A stretch of DNA of 64,000 bases. Source: Zonotrichia leucophrys gambelii (taxonomy: Eukaryota > Chordata > Aves > Passeriformes > Passerellidae). This document shows, piece by piece, positions 26,959 to 38,900 of this stretch. The stretch lies in assembly GCF_028769735.1 (NCBI RefSeq), contig NC_088173.1, positions 69,872,463 to 69,936,462 of the forward strand. The letters are read 5' to 3'. Both the position numbers and the translations under genes were made by a program. The notes beneath the pieces were generated by a model that searched no databases, had not been told where the DNA came from, and saw only the letters and a list, made by a program, of their open reading frames with translations. How positions within the stretch are numbered: position 1 is the stretch's first letter; every line of letters starts with the position of its first letter.

Positions 26959-29900
26959 TAATAAAAAGCCACTATCATTTCACTTCCCCTCCCTTCAGCA
27001 TACTCAACATTGTGGTAAATTTAGAAATTACTCTTCTCACTTATCTAATTTATTTTTGAATGTCCTTATGAGCTAAATACAACAGTGATGTTGAGCAATT
27101 TTGTATCATGGAATTTCAGTTCTCCTCACTTGAAGTTTAGTTAGAAAGGACCTTAAAGAAGGAAGGGGAAAAAAAAGGATTTGGAACACACAATGTAAAA
27201 AAAGTGCATTTAAATGTATCATTAACCTGGGCAGAATCTCTTGTAGAAAAAGCTGCAAAAATTTTATTTTTTATCTTAAAAGAATTTTATTTTCTGTTGT
27301 TAAGACAAAGAAATTGTTGCAAAATGAGGGAAAAATAAAGACAACTTTTTTAAAGATTTTTTTTCAGGCTCCTCAGGGTATGAAAATATATTAATAGAAT
27401 AAAATATAAATATTATATTATTATATTAATATAGTAAACTATAATTATTGAAAATATATACATAAAATATATTAATATATTATTTGAAAATATATTAAAA
27501 GGACAAGCAGAAAATATTCCAGTGGAGGATTTGGCTTTGAGAGTTTCAGAGAAAAAGCCCCATCCAAGGAATTTATCTGTCTACATGGGAAAATAAAAAT
27601 CAGCATGTTTTAAAATGAAACAGAAGATTCCTTGCTCCACCAACTGATGCTCATCCAACTTCATTTAACTTTGTTCACATTTTCCACCAAAAAAAAAAAA
27701 GAAGAAAATTAAATTTAATGAGTATGGAAAGTAACAAAATGATGAAAGCACTGAGTGAGAAAAGGTTCATAATGGAAGTTCATATATAACCCGTAATTAA
27801 GTTTATTACCAACTGCTTCATCTAATAAACTGGATTTAAACCTCAGGTGACACTCAAATTCCCAACTTGGGATTCCACAACCTTTAAAAATGTTCATACA
27901 GAACAATACAGAGTTTGAAAAAAATTTATATATTAAAAAATAGAACAATTCCAAGGGAAATGCACAAACTGCTGCTTGCAGAAGGCTGAAATTCCTCTTG
28001 CTTCCCTGGAATTAACACCAAAAAGCTTTTTATCTCCCTCAGTGTAAAAAAATGAGAAATATGGCAAAACACAGATCAAACCAAAGCACATTTCTGAGAG
28101 CACCTGAATCCTCACACCTGCCCAGGGTGTTGCACCAGCTCCATGGCGACTGGGATGTATTTTTTATTTTTAAGGGGAGACAGGGGTGGCATTAAGTTAA
28201 AAAGCAGTAAAAACATCCAAAAAAGAAATGCTAAAAGAAGCATTTAGTGATGATGACACTGCTTTGGCTTTCTGTGCCATTCCCAGCTCTCTGCAGGAAA
28301 TCCTCACCTCTCTCTGCGCTCTCCTGGCTTGTTTCTCTTCTAATTTCCTCTGCTTCTTTGCTCCAATTTTGCCAGACACCTGAAATTCTGGCACCTCCTC
28401 AGCATCCTCTTCCTCTGCAACATCGCAGAAACGACAAATTTGAAATGATCTGTCAATATATCAAATTCGATATATCTATCAAATTTGAAATTCTCTGTCA
28501 GAGAAAGTTCAGTGCTGCTTAGGAAAGGAGCAGGAGATGAAAAGGAGACACACACACTTCAGAAAAGAGCTTTTAGATGGAAAAAAAGGGGAAAAAAATC
28601 ACAAGAGACTGCCAAAGCCACAGAGCAGAAGTAAAATGGCAAACACACACAAGTGAAGGCAGAAATAAAAATTTCCTTGATCCTTTGAAGGGAGGATTTT
28701 CATAAATATTTCTTGCTTTCCACAATTAAGATTCACTCTGATAGAGAAATTGTACAGAAATTGTACAAAAAATTCCTTGATCCTTTCAAGGCAGGCTTTT
28801 CATAAATATTTCTTGCTTTCCACAATTAAAAGAGAGAGATTTTTCTCTGATACAGAAATTGTACAGAAATTGTACCAAAATTTCTTTGACCCTTTGAAGG
28901 GGGGCTTTACATAAATATTTCTTGCTTTCCACAATTAAAAAAGAGATTTTGCTCTGATACAGAAATTGTACCAAAATTTCCTTGATCCTTTCAAGGCAGG
29001 CTTTTCATAAATATTTCTTGCTTTCCACAATTAAAAGGGAGATTTTTCTCTGATACAGAAATTGTACCAAAATTTCCTTGATCCTTTGAAGGGAGGCTTT
29101 TCATAAATATTTCTTGCTTTCCACAATTAAGATTCGCTCTGATACAGAAATTGTACAGAAATTGGACAAAAAATTCCTTGATCCTTTGAAGGGAGGATTT
29201 TCATAAATATTTCTTGCTTTCCACAATTAAAAAGAGATTTTTCTCTGATACAGAAATTGTACAGAAATTGTACAAAAATTTCCTTGATCCTTTGAAGGGG
29301 GACTTTATATAACTATTTCTTGCTTTCCAAAATCAAAAAATATTTTTTCTCTGATAGAGAAATTGTACAGAAATTGGACAAAAAATTCCTTGATCCTTTC
29401 AAGGCAGGCTTTTCATAAATGTTTCTTGCTTTCCACAATTAAGATTTGCTCTGATACAGAAATTGTACCAAAATTTCCTTGATCCTTTGGAGGGAGGATA
29501 TTCATAAATATTTCTTGCTTTCCACAATTAAAAAAGATTTTTCTCTGATAGAGAAATTGTACAGAAATTGTACCAAAATTTCCTTGATCCTTTGAAGGGA
29601 GGATATTCATAAATATTTCTTGCTTTCCACAATTAAAAAGAGAGATTTTTCTCTGGTACAGAAATTGTACCAAAATTTCCTTGATCCTTTGAAGGGGGGC
29701 TTTATATAAATATTTCTTGCTTTCCACAATTAAAAAAGATTTTTCTCTGATACAGAAATTGTACAGAAATTGTACCAAAATTTCCTTGATCCTTTGAATG
29801 GAGGATTTTCATAAATATTTCTTGCTTTCCACAATTAAAAGATTTTTCTCTGATACAGAAATTGTACAGAAATTGGACAAAAATTTCCTTGATCCTTTGA

Positions 29901-32900
29901 AGGGAGGATTTTCATAAATATTTCTTGCTTTCCACAATTAAAAAAGATTTTTCTCTGATACAGAAATTGTACCAAAGTTTCCTTGATCCTTTGAAGGGAG
30001 GCTTTTCATAAATATTTCTTGCTTTCCACAATTAAAAAGAGAGATTTTTCTCTGATACAGAAATTGTGCTAATGGTTGTCATTGTTTATCTGCTCCACAT
30101 TGGCCTGCAGTGACTTCAGTTACCCTCAGGCTTTGCACAACCAATTTTCACTGAAAAAATGGGATTCAGAGGCACCCCACTCATGAATTGGTTCTGACAA
30201 AAATAACCTTTCAGGGATGAGGGGAAAAAATCTCCTTGAAATGCAAATCTTGGGTCTGCCTGCAAGAAAATGACACGTAAATATTTGCCTGTTGTTTGAC
30301 AAATGGTTGTTTACAGAGGTGATTCTGAAACGGTGGAATATGAAAGGGTTTTATGCTCAAAGGGTGTGCAAATGAGGATTTCTGCTCACTCAGGGGCTGA
30401 GGAAGAAGTTTTAAATGCAGCCATTTTCCTCCCTGCTCAAAGCTCAGGAATATTTGGTTTTATTTGCTTTTATTTGCTGCTCTAAATCAGTGCTGGGGAC
30501 TGAGCTCAACGCTGCCAGAGAAATCCTCAGCTTACTGCAGGCTCAACATGAAAACTCTCACATATATCTTAATTTTGGGGTAAAATAATTGGTGCTTTGA
30601 GCATCCCCAGTGCTGTTTTCTGTTTTCTCTCCAGAGCACCTGGTTCCCTTTTTTGGGAACCCAAAAAGCTGCAATGAAAGAATATGGATGAATGACACTC
30701 CCACTGCTTTTTTATGAAGAATTAGGTTGGAAACATTCTTGTTTTACTAATTCCAAGACACAGAATGGGGCTATGGTTAAATTACCAAGATGTCATGAGT
30801 GCTCGAGTTTGTGAAATAAAACTTGAGAAAGAAAAGTTTGTGAGTGCAACATAAATGAAATCAAAAGTTCCTCTCTTCTTTTGCATGGCAAGGTTTGGAG
30901 ATGAGAAATTCACATTTTTCTTTAGAAGTATTAATCACTATTGGGAAAGAAAGCAAAAAACAAGGTTTTAAAAGTTTTTAAAATTATAATAATTGGGCAT
31001 TTTTAAATGCTTTTTATTGCTTTGTGTGGTATCTGAGCTCAGCACTCAAATCCTGCAGCTAAAAAAATCTTGTATGAGTGTTTTCTGCTGCTTTTTCGGG
31101 AAAAATAATATAAAAATAATGCTTCACCCCCATTGAGTGAAGGATATTGTGCATAAGTTCAAGAAGAATGTGTTTGTGCTGAAATCTCTTAAATATCCCT
31201 CCTTAAATATCCCTTCCTGCACCAGGGATACTCAGACCTGACACAGATGCTTCTATAATTTGAATGATGCTTAAAATAACTTTATTTATAGTTTAAATAC
31301 AGCACTGAGGGCAGCATACCCAGCACTAGTTATTACTCCAAAATTAACAGATCTCATATTATAGTTTAGAAAATTATTTCTTGCAAACACAAGTATAAAA
31401 CAGCATCTATGACATGTTCTATGGTTAAACTACCAGGACATCATGAGAAATAAATGTATCTGAGAGCTGTGCAGGTGGCTGAAATAACATCAATTTTCAG
31501 GAGATGGAGTTAATATGAGCCTGGCTGCTGAGCTGGGCTTCAGGGAATTATTGGAGTCTGAGAGGATCAAAAGGGTTCCCCTTCCTGCACCAGGGATACT
31601 CAGATGCTTCTATAATTTTAATGATGCTTAAAATAACTTTATTTCTATTTTAAATACAGCATTGAGGGGAGCTCCAATCACAGTGGGTGAGCACACCCAG
31701 CACTAGTTATTACTCCAAAATGAACAGATCTCATATTATAGTTTAGAAAATTATTTCTTGCAAACATCACAAATATAAAACAGCATCTATGACACTGTTC
31801 TATGGTTAAACTACCAAGACATCATGAGAAATAAATGTATCTGAGAGCTGTGTAGGTGTGGCTCTCAAATACCTGCAATTTTCAGGAGAAGGAATTAATA
31901 TGAGCCTGGTTGCTGAGCTGGGCTTCAGGGAATTATTGGAGTTCTGAGAGGATCAAAAGGGTTCCCCTTCCTGCACCAGGGATACTCAGATGCTTCTATA
32001 ATTTTAATGATGCTTAAAAAAACTTTATTTCTAGTTTAAATACAGCATCAAGGGAAGCTCTAAACTCAATGGATGAGCACACCCAGCACTAGTTATTACT
32101 CCAAAATTAACAGCCCAGCTCTGGTATTATAGTTTAGAAAATGATTTCTTGCAAACATCACAAATATAAAGCACCATCTATGACACTGTTCCACCTGAGG
32201 GCTTCTCAGATTTCATCTATATTAAGATTAATTGAACCAGAAACCTAAGGAAGGCTTGTTTTAAAGCCTTTTTTTCCAGTCCTGGATCAAACACACCTTT
32301 GTTATTCCTTCTTTTTGAAGCATTTGATGTGTCCCTTTAGGCACCATTTCCTCCAGGCTTCCTGCAGTGAGGAGTTCCACCCTCAAAAGAGGCAGAGAAT
32401 TGGGATGCAGGCACAGCCGTGATTCAGCAGAGCTGCAAAGGTCACCAGGGCACCAAACCTGGCTGCAATTAAAATTTACTGCATAAACCTGAAGGTGCTG
32501 ACAGCAACAGAAACACAGGGCCAAAGCTGTGACAACAAATCTGTTTGTGCTGCACACAGCCAGCAATTCTTGATTTCATTTAATCAAGCAGGGATTGTTT
32601 CAGCAGCTTTTAACAATCACTTTTTATTGAAGATGGAGGGAGAAGACCTATCCTTGTTGATCAGCATCGACTCCGTTTATTCACTCCATCAATCACCTTT
32701 TATAACCGTGTTAATTAAGTTCATGCATATTGCAAACCCGAGCTCACAATAGGTCAGAGATAACACACCAACCCCTCCTTATGTTTCCAATACCAAGATT
32801 TGGGTTCTCAAAATTATTTTTGCTTTCCCAAAACAGCCAAAGATAGAATATCTACTTGTTATGAGAAAGCTGCCTGAGAACTCTGGTATGCAAGGTTCTC

Positions 32901-35900
32901 AAGGCCTTCATGTTTGTCACTTTTACTTGTAATTAAAAACAACCTGAGAACCTCTGCTGTTTACAGAAACCGGCTGTGAGAATTTTACTCCTCACAGCTG
33001 CCTTCCAAGCCATTTCTGAAAAAATCTCCAACAACTTTTCACACACTTGTGGCTGTGACAGCACTGGGAGACTCTGTGGGGAGTGAGTCTGTCCGGTTTT
33101 CGGCTGTTTGGAGGGCCTGGAAAGGCCCGGGGTGGCCTTGGGGCAGCCCGCGTATCAAAGGACCAGAAGAGACTTCAGTTCTTTTCTCGGTCTCTGTGTT
33201 TATTAATTGTTTATCTAAAAGATTTTCTTTCGGCCCGACAGAGCTCTGCTCAGCAGCCAGCCATGAGCACACTCCCCTCCCTCCGGGCGGTCACCTATCT
33301 TTATACCCAAAGTTACGTGTACATATTTATCATTTTTCCCCAATACCTTTCACCCGTATTGCCCGGTGCACTTTTAGTAACAACCAATCCCAAAGTGCCA
33401 CCATCACCACAGAAGATGGAGGAGAAGAAGAAGAAGAAGAAGAAGGACAGGACACACGCCCCAATTCCTCCATCTTACTTCTCTAAACCCCCCTGTACAG
33501 AAATCCTAAACCCTGTGTTTCACTCTCTAATTAACTAATCCCTTCACCATTCACCCCGGTGAAACCCTCCTATCCTCATACAGGTGTCGTCTCCTGTGTA
33601 GGATCAAAGTCCAGCCACCAGACACTTCTGGCAACATTCCAGGACTCCCGAGCCCCCCAAGGGTGGTCTCGGTGACTCGGCACCTCAGGACTGAGGTGCT
33701 GAGATCCCACATGAGTCCAGAGAAATTTGGCCTCCATCTGTCCCTGAGCTCAGGAGGGATGCAGGAGGGGTTCATGAAAAGCAGTTTAGCATCCCCCAAG
33801 AGCTAGGCTTGGGCAGCCAGTGGGAAACCCTGTTGGAGATTTTTTCAGGGATGGCTTGGAAGGCAGCTGTGAGGAGTAAAATTCTCACAGCCGGTTTCTG
33901 TAAACAGCAGAGGTTCTCAGGTTGTTTTTAATTACAAGTAAAAGTGACAAACATGAAGGCCTTGAGAACCTGGCATACCAGAGTTCTCAGGCAGCTTTGT
34001 CATAACAAGTAGATATTCTATCTTTGGCTGTTTTGGGAAAGCAAAAATAATTTTGAGAACCCAAATCTTGGTATTGGAAACATAAGGAGGGGTTGGTGTG
34101 TTATCTCTGACCTATTGTGAGCTCGGGTTTGCAATATGCATGAACTTAATTAACACGGTTCTAAAAGGTGATTGATGGAGTGAATAAACGGAGTCAGATG
34201 CTGAACAAGGAAGTTGGGTCTCTCCCTCCATCTTCAATAAAACCCCACACTCTGACAGAAAATTTCTTAACATTTTAAAATCGAAAGAAAGCAGGTATAA
34301 ATGGAATATTGGGAATGAATTTTTCCTCTGTGAAATTTCCCAGAGAAGCTGTGGCTGCCCCAGGAACCCTGGCAGTGCCCAAGGCCAGGCTGGACAGGGT
34401 TTGGAGCCACCTGGGATCATGGGAGGTGTCCCTGCCATGGCAGGGGTGGCACTGGATGGGATTGAACATGAATCCAATCCAAACCTTTCTGTGATTTCAG
34501 CAGTGCCAGGAGTTCCCATCCAGAGTGACAAATTCTGCTTTATACAAATGTTGGGCTCTCTGCTGCCCAGCTGAGAGGTGGATTCAGGGAAATTTTGCTT
34601 TTCATTGATATTTTGAACACACTGAGAGGCAGCACAACAGGGAAGTTATCTGAAGTGTCTGAATTGCTGGAAATTTACAGATTTCTTTTTAAAAATGCTT
34701 CCCAGTACCTCAGAAAATGTGCTGGAGTGCTGATGTTCTCCACCAGGACAGAAATTCAGCAGAATTCTGCAGTGTGTACAGAACAGACAAAACCTTCCAA
34801 AATAAACAATCAGCACTGTGTATTTCAGTTATCCCAGAATGGTTTGGATTGGAAAGGACCTTAAGGATCTTGTTCCAAAACCCCACTGCCACTCCCACCT
34901 TCCACAAGCCCCATCCAAACTGGTCTAGCTGTCCTTGTCTTGCTTCCTTTTAAATTTTGGGTGAAGCAAATGGATTCCCATCCATAAAAAAAAAAAAAAG
35001 AAAGTTATACAGGTGAAACTCCCAGAAAGTCCTTTGGGCACAGCTCCCTTATTTACTATTTATGCAGCAAGGAGTAAGGGAAAGGTGAGGGGGGAAAGAT
35101 GCCAGGCAAAAGCAGAAAATGTAATTAACAGCAGGTAATTAATACCCAGCAGATGTGTGACAGCAGCCACTGGAAAGGTGTGGTTATTCCCCAGTAACAC
35201 AACCCTGTGGTGGGATTAATTACAGCCTAATAACTACCCTTAATTTTTCTGCTTTTTAATTTTTAATTTAGAAACTGAACGAGAAACCAGTTTATGAACC
35301 AGAAGCCACAAAAGCAGGCAACATTAGGGCAGAGAAGTGCAGCAGACACAAAGAGCAGAGCTTTGGAGCATGTTGTAGTGTGCTGTTAAGTTCCTTGTGT
35401 TATTCCCCCAATTTATGTATTGTTCTCCCCTATTATGTGTAAAATGGTTTCGTTCCCCCAGTTTTTCCCGCCACTGCTACCCTGTCAGATAAGTTGCTAT
35501 GGTAACCGCTATTCATAGTTGCCAATATGTAATTGCTCTTCCCCTGGTTTCCCTTATCAGTGAAAGTTGTTTCCTCCCTGGGCCCAGTCAATCACCCCCT
35601 TCTCCTCCCAGGTTTCGAGAACCTTCTCCTCTCTGGAGATGGTGGCTGGCTGGGGTCCCAGGACACCTCCTTTACCTTTTGATTATTGCTCTCCATGGAG
35701 TGTCAGTTCTGTGAAGTTCATCCCCTCACCTTTCCCGATTGGTTCGCCTGTACCCACCCCCCTCCTTTATAATCCTGTTTCACCCCCTATGGAAAAACTT
35801 TTTCCCGGTTGGTTTCCCCGCGTTTGGATCCCGCAACACCTTCAATAAACCGACGTTTAACCCCCGGGAAATGGTCAGCTCCGTTCCTCCCCAATACCAG

Positions 35901-38900
35901 CGGTGTGAGCCAGTCCGCAGCCAGCACAGCCCGAGGCCCTCAGACGCCGAAGGGCGCTGGCCAGGAATTGCAGAGGGGCGTCGGCCTTTCGCCCTCAGCT
36001 AGCCGGACTCTAAACTTCGGGCCACTTACGCCCCCCTCTGCAGGAGCAGAATGTGAAGTTTATTCTCAGTTAGAAGCATTTGGCAGAAGTGAGAAACCAC
36101 AGACCCCCCTGCCCAGGCTGTGCCTGAGCAGGATCAGACACTCACTGGGGGCACGAGCAGCAACAATGCAAAAATGACTTTTGATTCACTGGTTGGGATA
36201 TTAGTCAAAGTTCATCAGTACTAGAAAGGTTTTCCCACTGATTAAGCATGAAAATAATTTCAAGTAACCAATTAACACAGCTCCGCTTCACGAGAACAGC
36301 GTGGGACCACATCACTGCTTCTAAATTTACACATTTTCCAGAGCTTTCAGTGCTCAGAAAAAGTGCTTATTTTAAGAGATTTCAGCACAAACACATTCTT
36401 CTTGAACTTATGCACAATATTCATCACTCAATGGGGATGAATTATTTTTATATTATTTTTCCCCAAAAAAGCAGCAGAAAACACTCATACACAATTTTTT
36501 TAGCTGCATGATTTGAATGCTGAGCTCAGATGCCACACAAAGCAATAAAGAGCATTTAAAAATGCCCAATTATTATAATTTTAAAAACAAAACCTTTTTT
36601 TGGCTTTCTTTCCCAATAATGATTAATACTTTCAAAGAGAAATGTGAGATTCTGATCTCCAAACCTTACCATGCAAAAGAAGAGAGGAACTTATAATTTC
36701 ATTTATGTTGCACTCACAAACTTTTCTTTCTCATGTTTTATTTCACAAACTCGAGCACTCAAACTGTCAAAAGCTGTTGGATTTATCATTACTGATGCTG
36801 TGGAAGTAAAATAATTTAACCAAATGTTCACTGTGCTGGAGATTCCAACACTTGTGCTCAGCTGCACAATGCTAAAAGCTCAGGAAAAAGTCATGCAGAT
36901 GTTGGGAAATTTAACTTTTGGGGGTTTTATGTTACTGCCAGAGCCCACAGACTGGGCTTTCTACTATTATTAAATAATAAAATATGAAACAATAAATATT
37001 AAAAAATTAACAATAAAAGCAACCTGACAAAAGCAGATTATTTCTTTGAGGGAGTCCTTACTTTCTGTTTGTTAAAAATCCAAACCAAAACAAAAATCCA
37101 CACAAAGCCTCATTTTTTGGCAACACATTTTTCAACAAGCCCATAGACTGGGTTCTCTACTATTATTGCTATTATGAAATAATAAAATATTAAACAATAA
37201 ATATTTAAAAATTAATACTAAAAGTAACCTGACAAAAGCAGATTATTTCTTCGAGGGAATCCTTACTTTCTGTTTGTTAAAAATACAAACCAAAACAAAA
37301 ATCCATACAAACCTCATTTTTTGGCAACACATTTTTCAACAAGCCCATAGACTGGGTTCTCTACTATTATTGCTATTATTAAATAATAAAATATTAAACA
37401 ATACATATTTAGAAATTAATAATAAAAGTAACCTGACAAAAGCAGATCATTTCTTTGAGGGAGTCCTTACTTTCTGTTTGTTAAAAATACAAACCAAAAC
37501 AAAAATCCACACAAAGCCCCATTTTTTGGCAACACATTTTTAAACAGGTCACAGAGGTCATTTTGAAGATGTGAAAATGAAAGTTTTCCAAATTCAAACC
37601 CTTGAAAAACACTCCCTGGAAATGGACTGGGCTGCTGAGGCTCTCCTAGCACATCCTTCCCTTTTCCTTTTTTTTCCACCCACACCCAGAGGTCCCTGTT
37701 GTGTGGGACATTTTGGAAAGTAATTTTGGCATTTCTTACCCAAGTCTGGTTCTTGCTCACCACACCATGATTTAGGGAATTTATAAATCACACCATGATT
37801 TAGGGCAGTTATAAATCACCAATTTCTCTCTCCCTCACATCAACAGCAGCAAAGTTTTGGCCTGACACACCCCTGCAAGTGACAGAAAACCCTCATTATT
37901 TTTAGCACAGCTGGATCAAGACAACCCAACTGTACCTGTCATTATTTCACCTTCATGAGTTTCTTGCCACTTGAGAGGAAATTATGGTTTTGATGGAAAT
38001 ATCAGATGGATGGGTCACTTTCTGCTCCAAAATGCAGTGAGTGTAGATTTGAATATTGAAAATAATAATTTACTATCTCTGTATTAAATGATTAAATGAC
38101 TCCTTATTAAATGATTAAATTAAATTCCTTATTTCTGTATTAAATGATTCCTTATCCAAACTTACAAGTAAAATTGAAGCTGCAGAAAGGACAATGAAGT
38201 TTTCAAGGTTTTGATCTTAGTGCCCAGGGTTTGGGGGTGTTTTTCCTCCCCCACTCCACTTTACCCCCTTCTCCCACTGCCCAGCTTGGCTTTTCTTGCC
38301 CTAAATGATTAATGCCTGAAATCCTCACCCATTTCTGCCTTGCAGCATTTTCATCCTGGCTGCAGCCAGCCCACAAAAGCCACCTCTGTCTGGGTTCAAT
38401 TTAAATTAAGACACACAGAGTTAATTAAGTCTGCTGGCTGGGCTCTCCACCAAACCACATAAATAAATCCCCAACTCTCCTTTTCCACAGGGAGGGAGAG
38501 GAGCAGGCACCCTGCTCCAATGTGCAGAGCACAGAGGTTTTCAGTTTTTAACAACACTCCCAGATTGCAGAGGGCTGCAGGAAAGGCAGGAGTGTTGTGG
38601 CTGGGATGAAATTGGGCAATTTGAGGCAATCAAAACCAATTTTTCTAAAGCCAGCCTGAAAGTCCCTGGCTCAGGGGTCACAGTCATTTTGAGAATGGCT
38701 TTGTCACCAAGGAGAACAAAGTGAGAGATGTCCCAGCAATCTCTGGCCATCTGAGGGTACCTGGCTGGGGCTGTCCCTTGGCACAGCCCACAGGGACCCT
38801 GGCAATCAGGAACCCAGCACCTGCTGCCTTTTCCCTCGGGGAGGAAAGTCAAAATATTTGCTGCTGCACCATTGTCTGCCTGTGACAATCTATAATTGAT

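Noticed and set aside
28786..29778. Recurrent minus-strand frames with VQFLY and NCGKQEIF strings
   Set aside because: Artefact of the 100-bp tandem array.
30797..36760. A single large palindrome centred near 33.5 kb
   Set aside because: Only the outer ~400 bp and the LTR3 arms are inverted; the intervening sequences do not match, so it is two separate inverted repeats.
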